The position numbers and the translations under genes were made by a program. From Paenibacillus roseus (GTDB taxonomy: Bacteria; Bacillota; Bacilli; Paenibacillales; Paenibacillaceae): DNA of 64,000 bases. The notes beneath the pieces were generated by a model. That model was given only the letters and a program-made list of their open reading frames with translations, did no database searches and was not told the origin of the DNA. This document shows positions 9,124-17,311 of this stretch, one piece after another; position 1 is the stretch's first letter, and each line of letters begins with the position of its first letter. The stretch lies in NCBI RefSeq assembly GCF_016424485.1, contig NZ_JAELUP010000005.1:124001-188000 (forward strand), written 5' to 3'.

Positions 9124-10014
9124 ATGTCTACTGCGGTAAAAGGCTCGATCATGATTCAAGGCCAGGAGTTAACCATTACCAACCCGGACAAGCTGTTGTG
9201 GCCGGAGATGGGAATTACCAAGCTGATGTATCTGGAGAAGCTGGGCGAGTTGGCTCCCTATTTGATCAAGCACTGCAAGGATCGGTACTTGACTACGATC
9301 CGTTATCCGGACGGCATTCATGGCAAGTCCTTTTACCAGAAAAATTATCCCCAGCCAAAGCCCGAATTTGTTAAGCTCGCCCCGCTTGGCACGATTGCCT
9401 ATGTCCATCTGGAATCGCTGCCTGTTTTGCTATGGCTTGGGAATCTGGCCTGTCTGGAGTTTCACGCTTCCTTCGACCGAATCAGCGAGCCTGAGCGCCC
9501 TACCGAGTGGATCATTGACCTTGATCCGTCAATTGAGGAGGAGCCGCGAATTATGGAAGCCGCATCGCTTGTCGGCAAGCTGCTGCTCTCGCTCGGCATC
9601 CGGTCGATCCCGAAAACATCCGGGGCAACGGGCGTTCAGATTATTGTGCCCCTGCTGCAAGACTTGACCTTTGATGAGCTGCGGCAGATCGGTCAGTTCG
9701 TTGGCGAATACATGTCGCGTTCCCATCCACAGCTGTTTACGATTGAACGAATGAAGAAAGACCGCGGCAATATGATTTACTTCGATTACTTGCAGCACTA
9801 CCGGGGCAAAACGATATCTGCATCCTATACGCCGCGGGCAAGGAAGGCAGCCAGCGTCTCTACCCCGCTTGCTTGGGAGGAGGTTGAGCGTGATGTGAAG
9901 CCCGGAGATTATCATCTGCTCAATATTATGCAGCGCCTCCGCAGCAAAGGCGACCTGATCGACTCTGTTCCCGCCCAAAATCTGCGCCCGATACTGCAGT
10001 TCATTGGACACTGA
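9124..10014 (+). CDS. LigD polymerase/primase domain, free-standing
   Basis: A 296-residue archaeo-eukaryotic-primase-type polymerase. Key features are NPDKLLWPEMGITK at the N-terminus, YPDGIHGKSFYQKN, the catalytic DLDP (two of the metal-binding aspartates) near residue 128, KTSGATGVQI (the LigD SGxxGxHI-like nucleotide loop, here with Q in place of H), and the final WEEVE...LRPI block. The start is an ATG preceded by AAGGAG; the next in-frame ATG lies nine codons downstream. It fills gaps with ribonucleotides or deoxynucleotides during Ku-dependent repair. Normally it is fused to the ligase; here it is a divergent gene 48 bp away. Confidence 0.94.
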   Translation: MSTAVKGSIMIQGQELTITNPDKLLWPEMGITKLMYLEKLGELAPYLIKHCKDRYLTTIRYPDGIHGKSFYQKNYPQPKPEFVKLAPLGTIAYVHLESLPVLLWLGNLACLEFHASFDRISEPERPTEWIIDLDPSIEEEPRIMEAASLVGKLLLSLGIRSIPKTSGATGVQIIVPLLQDLTFDELRQIGQFVGEYMSRSHPQLFTIERMKKDRGNMIYFDYLQHYRGKTISASYTPRARKAASVSTPLAWEEVERDVKPGDYHLLNIMQRLRSKGDLIDSVPAQNLRPILQFIGH

Positions 10015-10056
10015 CAAGTTAACGAATGAAAGCCAGGCAAAGTCGTCAGTCGGTGT

Positions 10057-11484
10057 CTACAGAAGCGGAGACAAAAGCCGGGACGCTGCTTCGCCGATTT
10101 TGTGCAGCCGCGGGCGACTTTTGAAGCTGGAGAGACGAAGTTCCTCACTGGCCTGCAAATCGCGCCGGAAGTCCTTTTCTACCTGTTCAATCGAACCGCT
10201 GTTGAACAAAATTGCTGTCAGTTCGAAATTACTGAAAAAACTTCGCATATCTATATTTGCAGTTCCGATGGATGCCAGCAGCCGGTCCACAATCAGCGTC
10301 TTGGAGTGGATAAACCCTTTTTGATAACGGTAGATTCTCACTCCCGCTTCCAGCAATTCTTCCACATAAGAAAGCGAAGCGAACATGACGATTTGGGAAT
10401 CGCAAACCTGTGGGATAATCAGCCTCACATCTACGCCGCTCAAGGCAGCTGTGCGCAGCCCCATGAGCAGACTCGTGTCCGGGATGAAGTACGGCGAGGT
10501 GATGTATATTCTAGACTTGGCAACCGCGATCGCATTGAAATAGCATTCCAGCACAGCATTGGCACTGCTGTCCGGCCCGCTCGACACAATTTGTACCTGT
10601 TCGTTGGACTGGCACTGGTGTTCCGGGAACAAATTTTGACCAGACAACTTTTCTCTGGCAGCGAACCACCAGTCTCGCATGAAGATATCCTGCAAGGAGT
10701 AAACCGCGTCTCCGTATATCCCAAGATGGGTATCCCGCCAAAAGCCCAGCTTCGAATTCCCGTTCAAGTATTCGTCCCCGATATTAATTCCGCCCAGGAA
10801 ACCTGTCGTGCCGTCAATAATTACGATTTTGCGGTGATTTCGGTAATTCATTCGCTTCTCGAAAAATGCCAGCCGCGGCGGCAAAAAGCAACAGGTCTGG
10901 ATTCCCGCGCTTTCAAGCTCGCTAAAGTATGAACCATGCGTCTCATAACTGCCCACGCCATCATAAATAATTCGGACCTGAACGCCGGCCATCGCTTTGC
11001 GAATTAACACCTCTTTGAAACGCTCCCCGATCCGGTCATCGCGTATCGTGTAATATTCCATATGAATATGATCCTCGGCCTGTTCAATCGCCTTCAAAAT
11101 CTGCTCATAGGTTTCGTGGCCGTTTTGCAACACTTCGATTTTATTGCAGGACGTTATAGGCGACATGCTGAAGCTTTGCAGCAGATGGAACAGTCTCTCC
11201 TGGTGGATAAATTGACCATCGCCGAGATCGGAAATACGGTGAATAAGCTTGGTACGGCGAAGGGCGCGCAGACGCAGCTCTGTAGAGACAATGCCATGGC
11301 GGCGAACGGTGCGCTTTCTTTGAAATTCTTTTGCCATGAAGTAGTAGGTTACGAAGCCGATCAGCGGAAAGACAAACAAAATAAGCTGCCATGCTACTGC
11401 CTTGGACGGATGACGATATTCGACAATCAAGATGGTCAGAACTTGAAATATAAAGACCACAAGGGCAATTATGACCCAAATCAT
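10057..11484 (-). CDS. cls: Cardiolipin synthase (phospholipase D type)
   Basis: A 475-residue membrane enzyme that joins two phosphatidylglycerols to cardiolipin and glycerol. Two N-terminal transmembrane helices (residues 1-20 and 30-50) precede two PLD domains, each with the HKD motif: NHRKIVIIDG near residue 218 and IHSKTLIVD near residue 395, each followed by GG/GT-N. Length and order match Bacillus ClsA. It is convergent with the LigD polymerase gene and divergent from the bactofilin gene. Confidence 0.95.
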   Translation of the reverse strand: MIWVIIALVVFIFQVLTILIVEYRHPSKAVAWQLILFVFPLIGFVTYYFMAKEFQRKRTVRRHGIVSTELRLRALRRTKLIHRISDLGDGQFIHQERLFHLLQSFSMSPITSCNKIEVLQNGHETYEQILKAIEQAEDHIHMEYYTIRDDRIGERFKEVLIRKAMAGVQVRIIYDGVGSYETHGSYFSELESAGIQTCCFLPPRLAFFEKRMNYRNHRKIVIIDGTTGFLGGINIGDEYLNGNSKLGFWRDTHLGIYGDAVYSLQDIFMRDWWFAAREKLSGQNLFPEHQCQSNEQVQIVSSGPDSSANAVLECYFNAIAVAKSRIYITSPYFIPDTSLLMGLRTAALSGVDVRLIIPQVCDSQIVMFASLSYVEELLEAGVRIYRYQKGFIHSKTLIVDRLLASIGTANIDMRSFFSNFELTAILFNSGSIEQVEKDFRRDLQASEELRLSSFKSRPRLHKIGEAASRLLSPLL

Positions 11485-11658
11485 TACGCTTCTCCTTCCG
11501 TGTAGGCCTACTTTGCTAGCTTTGACTTGTCCGGCAACCTCTATACTTTTGAAAATAAAACGTAAAAAGATTATTCGGCAGGCGGATTGGTCTATTTGGG
11601 CCGGATGTTGAATAAATAGCTAAGAAAGCATCAAATCAGCAAAGGAGGAAGGGAATCG

Positions 11659-12102
11659 ATGTTCAAAGATCATAAGCAGAGATTATCATCCATGGAAACG
11701 CTGATCGGCCAAGGTACAAAGGCAGAAGGAAAGTTCCATTGTGAGACCGGAATCCGGATTGAGGGAGAGTACCACGGCGATATTGATTGCAAGGGAGACG
11801 TCATTGTCGGCGAGTACGGGTTATGCAAATCAAGTATTTCTGCGCAAGATGTCACCATTGCCGGGGTCGTCTATGGCGAAGTGTATACCAGAGGCGTGCT
11901 AACGATTACAGCGTCAGGCCAGCTTCATGGCAATACAAAGGCCCATTCCCTTGTTATTCAGGAAGGCGGATTGCTGAACGGAACCTGTCTGATGGAAAAG
12001 CCGACGGTCTCTTCCGCCTCCCCGCTTGCACCTCATGCCGACAAACCACGCGCGGAACAGGAAGGCAAGACCAAGGAGAAAAAGGCGCTCCAGGCCGGGT
12101 AG
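11659..12102 (+). CDS. Bactofilin family cytoskeletal protein
   Basis: A 147-residue protein with the bactofilin (DUF583) beta-helical core: repeated short strands with a regular Gly spacing, such as GTKAEGKFHCETGIRIEGEY, GEVYTRGVLTI and GTCLMEK. The last 40 residues are Ala/Lys/Glu-rich and probably disordered. Bactofilins self-assemble into non-polar filaments at the membrane and help position wall enzymes. The start has AAAGGAGG 10 bases upstream. It is monocistronic. Confidence 0.93.
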   Translation: MFKDHKQRLSSMETLIGQGTKAEGKFHCETGIRIEGEYHGDIDCKGDVIVGEYGLCKSSISAQDVTIAGVVYGEVYTRGVLTITASGQLHGNTKAHSLVIQEGGLLNGTCLMEKPTVSSASPLAPHADKPRAEQEGKTKEKKALQAG

Positions 12103-12155
12103 TACATAGTTGGAGCCGGATAAACAGGAAGGTTATGGCCCGTATTGAAAAATAA

Positions 12156-12203
12156 AGCCCCTGCTGGTAGCCACAGGATCATCTGTTGCTATCAGCAGGG
12201 GCT
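12156..12203. terminator. Strong bidirectional terminator
   Basis: AGCCCCTGCTG is repeated inverted as CAGCAGGGGCT with further pairing inside (GTAGCCACAG / CTGTTGCTAT). On the minus strand TTTATTTTT follows, so it ends the leftward ABC operon; it also lies downstream of the rightward bactofilin gene. Confidence 0.9.
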
Positions 12204-12227
12204 GGTTATTCTGTTCACTGCTATGGC

Positions 12228-13022
12228 CTAGGTTGCGACATCGCGCTTCTTAAAGATATACCAGGTAATCAAGATAAAAATCACATAGTAGACGGCAAGC
12301 ACGGACAACGAGAAGCCCAGCGTAAGGTCATGCTCCCCACGGCCAAACATATTCCCGCCGCTCAAGTAATCACTAAGCCTGAGATTCAAGAACAGCACAT
12401 ATTTGACCCATGGGTAATCCATCAAAGAGAGAATACCCGTTAACAGTTGGCCGCCAAACAACAGGAAGATGGACAGGCCGATCGCAAAGCTGCCGCTTCG
12501 GAATACGGTTGAAACCAGAAACGACAGTGTAACGACCATTATCATGCTGATAAACTCATATCCGTGGTATTGAAGGAAAAAATTAAGCGCTGGTAGTTGA
12601 TCCACACCCATTCTTGCTTCCGTATCGCTGCCGAAAAGCAGCCAGTTCAAGACGAAGTTCCACACCAGCAGCAGCAAGACGAACAGAAACGCAAACAGCA
12701 CCAGCGATATATACTTGGACAGCAGAATCTTCGAGCGGGTCCATGGCCGGATCAGGAGCAGCTTGATCGTCCCGGTACTGAATTCTCCGGCTACGGTCTC
12801 AGCCGCAATAATAACAGCAAAGATCGTAATCAAGTTGACACCGAGCATCGTGTTGATCTGAAAGGCCATCCACATGGAAGGAAGGTTTCCATCCGGAAAG
12901 GCGTACGCCGCAATGCTGATAGCCAGCGTAAGCACCAGGAGCATACCAAACATTATCCATGTACGCGTTCGGCGATATATCTTCATGTTCTCATTCCGGA
13001 CTAGCTGAACGAAATCAAACAA
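12228..13022 (-). CDS. ABC-2 type transporter permease
   Basis: A 264-residue integral membrane protein with six hydrophobic segments, including WIMFGMLLVLTLAISIAAYAF and LVLFAFLFVLLLLVWNFVLNW. The ETVAGEFSTGTIKLLLIRP motif between the second and third segments is characteristic of the ABC-2/YhcI-like permeases. Its first codons overlap the end of the ATPase gene by 8 bp, so it is the membrane partner of that ATPase. Export is expected, substrate unknown; peptides or antibiotics are typical for this class. A strong terminator follows. Confidence 0.92.
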   Translation of the reverse strand: MFDFVQLVRNENMKIYRRTRTWIMFGMLLVLTLAISIAAYAFPDGNLPSMWMAFQINTMLGVNLITIFAVIIAAETVAGEFSTGTIKLLLIRPWTRSKILLSKYISLVLFAFLFVLLLLVWNFVLNWLLFGSDTEARMGVDQLPALNFFLQYHGYEFISMIMVVTLSFLVSTVFRSGSFAIGLSIFLLFGGQLLTGILSLMDYPWVKYVLFLNLRLSDYLSGGNMFGRGEHDLTLGFSLSVLAVYYVIFILITWYIFKKRDVAT

Positions 13023-13938
13023 TCTGCTCTCCCCCTGTCACTTCAAGGAACTGGTCCTCAAGAGATTTCGTGAGCAGACGAATGCCGTACACCTTAATGC
13101 CCGCTGAAACCAGCTTGGCATTGATCTGTGCAATCTGTTCACGATCTGCTGTCAGCACCACCCGGTTATCCTTATGTTCAACCTGCAAGTCGGAAAGCAC
13201 CAGCGCCGCCTCCGACGGCTGATCGACTTCAAAAGCCACTTCAGCGGCTGCCGGTTCGCTGCCAAGACGTTGAATCTGGCGAATATCGATCAGCTTGCCG
13301 GACTGAATAATGGCCACCCGGTCACACATCAGTTCCATCTCTGAGAGCAAGTGGCTAGAGACAAATACTGAAGTCTGCTCTTCCGCAGCCAATCTGCGCA
13401 AGTAATCCCTAAGCTCACGAATCCCCGCAGGATCGAGCCCATTGGTCGGTTCATCCAGTATTAGCAGTGCAGGCTTGTGCAAGATCGCTTGGGCAACCCC
13501 AAGCCGCTGCCGCATGCCCAGCGAGTACGTCTTGACCTTGTCATGAATTCTTGCTTTCAAGCCAACCAGTTGAATAACCTCGTCAATACGCTGTTTGGAG
13601 ATGCCGGGAAACATGCGTGCATAATGAACAAGGTTGTCATAGCCGCTCAAATACTTGTACATTTCGGGATTTTCTACAATAGCTCCTACATGCTTGATCG
13701 CCTGTTCGAATTGAGAGCTGATCCGATGTCCGCGAATGATGATCTCTCCATCCGACAGCTTCATCAATCCAACCATCATTCGGATCGTCGTCGTCTTGCC
13801 CGATCCATTGGGACCCAGGAAGCCAAAAACTTCCCCCTGAGGCACATCCAGCGTGAGCTTGTCAATAATGGTCCGTCTGCCAATCCGTTTGGTTACGCCT
13901 TGGAGTCTGACTACTGGCTCATCGGTAAGCTGCTGCAT
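13015..13938 (-). CDS. ABC transporter ATP-binding protein
   Basis: A 307-residue ABC ATPase with Walker A GPNGSGKTT near residue 43, a signature read as YSLGMRQRLG, Walker B ALLILDEPTNGLDP and the switch His in SSHLL. The C-terminal 80 residues form the regulatory domain common in YhcH/BcrA-type exporters. GCAGGAGGT stands before the ATG. It forms a two-gene operon with the permease. Confidence 0.95.
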   Translation of the reverse strand: MQQLTDEPVVRLQGVTKRIGRRTIIDKLTLDVPQGEVFGFLGPNGSGKTTTIRMMVGLMKLSDGEIIIRGHRISSQFEQAIKHVGAIVENPEMYKYLSGYDNLVHYARMFPGISKQRIDEVIQLVGLKARIHDKVKTYSLGMRQRLGVAQAILHKPALLILDEPTNGLDPAGIRELRDYLRRLAAEEQTSVFVSSHLLSEMELMCDRVAIIQSGKLIDIRQIQRLGSEPAAAEVAFEVDQPSEAALVLSDLQVEHKDNRVVLTADREQIAQINAKLVSAGIKVYGIRLLTKSLEDQFLEVTGGEQIV

Positions 13939-14037
13939 TGATTACCTCCTGCAATTTGCCCTTCAGGCTGTATTAAAAGCTTTACCTATTATAACCAAGT
14001 ACGATAGCCAAAGAAAAGGCACTTAAACAAAAATTAA

Positions 14038-14068
14038 GGTTCGCTGTCGGCTATGCCGGTAGCGAACC
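14038..14068 (-). terminator. Intrinsic terminator after the CxxC protein gene
   Basis: GGTTCGCT and AGCGAACC pair with an inner CGG/CCG helix. On the minus strand the stem is followed by TTAATTTTTGTTT. It lies six bases past the stop codon region of the leftward gene ending at 14075. Confidence 0.85.
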
Positions 14069-14074
14069 AGATGA

Positions 14075-14359
14075 TCAGGAGGTCATTGTATACGATTTGG
14101 AACTATACATCTCGTGGAACATCCGATTATGATGACCGTATGGTGTGGAGTCGTTGAGAACGGTAATTTCAAGGGCACTGTCCGTTACACCCGCTCCGTC
14201 CAACACAGCTGTCATGTTCTCCAACTCTTCCCGGCAGGGAACACAGCAGCCCAGCGGGTGGACAACACGGAAAAATCCGGTCCGGAACAATTGGTGAGCC
14301 TGACTGACCGGTTCCAGCTTTTTGCATACGACACAATAATACAGCTCTGAATTAGGCAT
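14075..14359 (-). CDS. Small protein with two CxxC pairs, probably zinc-binding (94 aa)
   Basis: I do not recognise the family. The N-terminal half contains YYCVVCKKLEPV and, 25 residues on, HPLGCCVPCREEL, giving four cysteines placed as in a treble-clef or ribbon zinc site, with a fifth Cys adjacent. The rest is polar and without membrane segments. The ATG at 14359 has AAGGAGA ten bases upstream; a TTG nine codons earlier lacks one. A GATAC-N5-GTAAC palindrome and a TTGACA element lie 57 to 110 bp upstream, so the gene is likely under specific control. Confidence 0.75.
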   Translation of the reverse strand: MPNSELYYCVVCKKLEPVSQAHQLFRTGFFRVVHPLGCCVPCREELENMTAVLDGAGVTDSALEITVLNDSTPYGHHNRMFHEMYSSKSYTMTS

Positions 14360-14415
14360 TCTTTCCGCTCTCCTTTTTCTCGACAACTACTAATTGCATC
14401 AATCAGATCGCTTAT

Positions 14416-14437
14416 GTTACAATTTGTATCTAGATAC
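14416..14437 (-). promoter_or_regulatory. Operator-like palindromes upstream of the CxxC gene
   Basis: GTTACAATTTGTATC (14416-14430; on the minus strand GATAC-AAATT-GTAAC) overlaps GTATCTAGATAC (14426-14437). Just upstream on the minus strand are TTGACA (14470-14465) and, 17 bp on, TAAATT as a weak -10. The palindrome would sit on the start of transcription, a repressor position. The same motif occurs at 28251 and 49551/49586. Confidence 0.5.
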
Positions 14438-14447
14438 ATTTAATTTA

Positions 14448-14510
14448 TGACAAATAGCGAATTTTGTCAAGACATGTTGTGAAAAATTTGTCATTATTGT
14501 TGTCGGATTG
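14448..14510. promoter_or_regulatory. Cluster of TTTGTCA/TGACAAA elements
   Basis: TGACAAA and TTTGTCA form a perfect 7-bp inverted repeat at 14448-14469, with a further TTTGTCA at 14487 and a TTGTCGG near 14500. TTTGTCAA resembles the Spo0A box (TTTGTCRAA), but none is a full match. From 14511 to 14774 I see no gene. Confidence 0.3.
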
Positions 14511-14774
14511 TGTGATTTCAACGAACTTCAGCTTCATGAATGCATCTGAAATTTCCTGTCCTGTTTTAATTTATGAGGACAAGAATCCAAATAGAACCAT
14601 ATTCCGCTAAAACCTGCATGGCTGGAAATCGGATATGAAACACTTCGTATCATCAGTGTTGAATCGAATAGAAAGGCTACCGTTTCAAGAGATGAATCTG
14701 TCAAATCAACTACCGATATGATAGAATATATTTGAAAATATATTATTTTTTACTATACAAGGGGGTGTTACCAC

Positions 14775-15386
14775 ATGCAGTCGGCATCTCATCTTACATG
14801 GCAATCCTCCACCTTAAATCGGCAGGAGCGTGCCATGCGCAACGGTCATCAAAGCTGCACCTTATGGTTTACCGGACTATCAGGAGCCGGGAAGTCTACC
14901 CTTGCCTTTGCGCTGGAACAGGAGCTTTTTGCAAGGGGCAAAGCAGTCTACGTGCTTGACGGCGATAATATTCGACACGGCCTGAACCGTGACCTCGGTT
15001 TTTCTCCAGAAGATCGTCGGGAAAATATACGCCGAATCGGGGAAGTCTCGAAATTGCTGGTCGATGCGGGGATCATTGTTCTGTCGGCATTTATTTCTCC
15101 CCATGAAGAGGATCGCGAGATGGTGCGGAACTTTTTTGCGCCGGAGGATTTTGTCGAAGTCTATGTCAAATGCTCCTTGGCAGAATGCGAAAGAAGGGAC
15201 CCCAAAGGCCTCTACAAGAAAGCCCGCAGCGGTCAAATTCCGAACTTCACAGGTGTTTCAGCCGGGTATGATATCCCCCGTTCACCTGCGCTTGTGATGG
15301 ATACGGAGGAACTTTCCGTGGAGGAGTCCGTCAAGCTGTTGATCGAATATCTTGAGGGGCAGGGATTATTGAATTTTCAAGCCTGA
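14775..15386 (+). CDS. cysC: Adenylylsulfate (APS) kinase
   Basis: CysC phosphorylates APS at the 3'-OH to PAPS, the sulfate donor for sulfotransferases and for assimilation. The 203-residue protein has Walker [10 protein letters not shown] near residue 35, [31 protein letters not shown] and the [17 protein letters not shown] lid, all family hallmarks. GGGGGTG precedes the ATG. No sulfate adenylyltransferase, PAPS reductase or sulfite reductase gene is nearby, so it is an orphan here. A gene for a PAPS-type sulfotransferase lies at 26709-27983. A terminator follows. Confidence 0.96.
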   Translation: MQSASHLTWQSSTLNRQERAMRNGHQSCTLWFTGLSGAGKSTLAFALEQELFARGKAVYVLDGDNIRHGLNRDLGFSPEDRRENIRRIGEVSKLLVDAGIIVLSAFISPHEEDREMVRNFFAPEDFVEVYVKCSLAECERRDPKGLYKKARSGQIPNFTGVSAGYDIPRSPALVMDTEELSVEESVKLLIEYLEGQGLLNFQA

Positions 15387-15409
15387 CATTATATTTTCCT
15401 ATAGATCTG

Positions 15410-15469
15410 AAAAAGCTCCCCTTACAGTAACAGGTTTTATTTTTGCCTCTACTGTGAGAGGAGCTTTTT
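15410..15469 (+). terminator. Intrinsic terminator after cysC
   Basis: AAAAAGCTCC and GGAGCTTTTT pair, with CTTACAGTA / TACTGTGAG extending the stem inside. A T-run closes it on the plus strand; A-runs on the other side make it bidirectional. Confidence 0.9.
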
Positions 15470-15607
15470 AAAGCCATAAGCCCCTGTGCCCTCATTATCT
15501 CCGGTTAATCTCCCGAGCACCCGCGATAGCAATCGTTTGCCTTCCAAGATATCTGGCCAAGCAGAGAAAGCACAACCATAATTGTGTGTTTCAATTTAAA
15601 ATAATAC

Positions 15608-15636
15608 TTGACAGATAGGCTATACGGATTTATAGT
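15608..15636 (+). promoter_or_regulatory. Sigma-A promoter of the manganese ABC operon
   Basis: TTGACA (15608-15613), a 17-bp spacer and TATAGT (15631-15636) make a near-consensus sigma-A promoter about 95 bp before the first gene. Confidence 0.8.
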
Positions 15637-15647
15637 TTTGACATAAT

Positions 15648-15702
15648 GTTTCCACTAGGCAAAACTTTGTCCAATGTGCAAAGTTATTTGCTTAAGGAAC
15701 AC
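15648..15702 (+). promoter_or_regulatory. Two MntR-like operator boxes
   Basis: GTTTCCACTAGGCAAAAC (15648-15665) read on the other strand is GTTTTGCCTAGTGGAAAC, close to the TTTGC-CTTAAGG-AAA type of the Bacillus MntR box; ATTTGCTTAAGGAACAC (15686-15702) is a second match. They lie just downstream of the -10 element, where Mn-bound MntR would block transcription. Between them AACTTTG-N9-CAAAGTT (15663-15685) is also symmetric. Confidence 0.6.
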
Positions 15703-15731
15703 TAGTACATGAAGGCAGTGAGGCGATATTC

Positions 15732-16472
15732 ATGATTCAAGTGAAAAATCTTAATGTCGATTATTTTGGCAATCCTGCTCTCGAACAAGTCGATATCGAT
15801 ATTCCCTTGGGCTATTCTATTGGTATCATTGGGCCCAACGGAGCCGGCAAGTCAACCTTCATCAAATCATTGCTCGGTATCATCAAGAAACGTTCAGGAA
15901 CAATTACCGTCGGTAATTCAGATATTGCCCTGTGTCAAAAGGACATTGCCTATGTTCCACAGAAAAGCGATGTTGACCTTACCTTTCCAATTACCGTACG
16001 AGATACGGTGCTTACCGGCACTTATCCCAAATTGAAGCTGTTCCGCAGGCCGGGAAAGAAAGAAAAGGAACTTGTTGAACGCTGCATGGAAATGGTGGAC
16101 ATCAGCGATCTTGCCCATAAACAAATCAGTAATTTGTCAGGCGGCCAGCTTCAGCGGGTATTCATCGCCAGAGCGCTTGCCCAACAGGCCAACATCTTTT
16201 TTCTGGATGAACCGTTCGTTGGCATTGACCTGGTAAGTGAAAAAATTATCGTGAATCTGTTAAAGAAACTGCGTGAGGAAGGCAAAACCATTCTGGTTGT
16301 TCACCATGACTTGCATGAAGTTGAGGAGTACTTCGACAAAGTCATCATTTTGAATAGAAAATTAATTGCTTTTGGCGATATTTCCACCACGTTTTCGAGT
16401 CAAAATATTCAATCGGCGTATGGTTCTTCCCTCGGGAATGTACAAATTAAGGGACTGGGGGGACTAGTATGA
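15732..16472 (+). CDS. mntB: Manganese ABC transporter ATP-binding protein
   Basis: A 246-residue ATPase of the metal (cluster A-I) ABC importers: Walker A GPNGAGKST near residue 35, Q-loop region AYVPQKSDVD, signature LSGGQLQRV, Walker B IFFLDEPFVGID and the switch His in VVHHDL. It powers uptake with the permease and binding protein encoded next. Metal assigned as Mn rather than Zn from the binding protein sequence and the MntR-like boxes. Its stop overlaps the permease start by 4 bp. Confidence 0.92.
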   Translation: MIQVKNLNVDYFGNPALEQVDIDIPLGYSIGIIGPNGAGKSTFIKSLLGIIKKRSGTITVGNSDIALCQKDIAYVPQKSDVDLTFPITVRDTVLTGTYPKLKLFRRPGKKEKELVERCMEMVDISDLAHKQISNLSGGQLQRVFIARALAQQANIFFLDEPFVGIDLVSEKIIVNLLKKLREEGKTILVVHHDLHEVEEYFDKVIILNRKLIAFGDISTTFSSQNIQSAYGSSLGNVQIKGLGGLV

Positions 16473-17311
16473 TTGAATCCCTGGCGAGTCTGCTAAATAT
16501 CCCCGTGTATGCGTTAAATGCCGGTCTTTCCGCCATCATTCTTGGCATAGTCTCTGGCGTGCTGGGAAGTTTCATTGTCCTCCGCAGGATGTCCTTGATG
16601 GGTGACGCTTTGTCTCATGCCGTATTGCCTGGCGTAGCACTCTCATACATTCTCGGGATTAATATGATCATTGGCGCATCATTATTTGGTCTCTTGGCCG
16701 CTATTCTTATCCAATTTATAACAAATCGCAGCACAATCAAAAGCGATACATCAATTGGTATTATTTTAAGCTCATTTTTCGCGTTGGGAATTGTCTTGAT
16801 CACGTTTGCCCAAAGTGGACTCGACCTCACCCACATCTTATTCGGAAATATTTTGGCTGTTCCCAAGTCGGAACTATTGCAATCTTTTATCATCATGCTG
16901 GTTGTTATCGCCGTCGTCAGTTTGTTCTACAAGGAGCTTTTAATCAGTTCCTTCGACCCCGTTGTTTCAAAAGCATATGGATTGAAAACTAACTTTTATC
17001 ATTATTTATTGATGATGCTGCTTTCTGTCGTGACGGTTTCCTCCTTGTCCCAGGTAGGGATTGTTCTTGTAATTGCCATGCTGGTTATTCCCGCCGCTAC
17101 CTCGTATCTGTGGACCAACAAACTGCTGCATATGATCGTGCTGGCCTCTTTTTACGGCGCATTCTCCGGGGTGGCAGGTGTTGTGGTCAGTTTCAATTAC
17201 AATTTGCCTACAAGCGGCACCATTGTGCTGGTTGGTGTTACGGGGTTTGGTATTTCATTTATTGTTTCGCCAAAAAACAACTTTTTCAGGAAAGGATTGA
17301 GAACGCGTTGA
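16469..17311 (+). CDS. mntC: Manganese ABC transporter permease
   Basis: A 280-residue ABC-3 family permease with about eight hydrophobic segments. The RRMSLMGDALSHAVLPGVAL motif after the first helices and the FDPVVSKAYGLKT segment (contact with the ATPase) are typical of Mn/Zn permeases such as MntC, PsaC and ZnuB. ATGA overlap with the ATPase gene and TTGA overlap with the binding-protein gene show a tightly coupled three-gene operon. Confidence 0.93.
   Translation: MIESLASLLNIPVYALNAGLSAIILGIVSGVLGSFIVLRRMSLMGDALSHAVLPGVALSYILGINMIIGASLFGLLAAILIQFITNRSTIKSDTSIGIILSSFFALGIVLITFAQSGLDLTHILFGNILAVPKSELLQSFIIMLVVIAVVSLFYKELLISSFDPVVSKAYGLKTNFYHYLLMMLLSVVTVSSLSQVGIVLVIAMLVIPAATSYLWTNKLLHMIVLASFYGAFSGVAGVVVSFNYNLPTSGTIVLVGVTGFGISFIVSPKNNFFRKGLRTR

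Noticed and set aside
15600..15731. Zinc (Zur) control of the ABC importer
   Set aside because: No Zur-box-like sequence; binding protein motifs and the boxes seen fit manganese.
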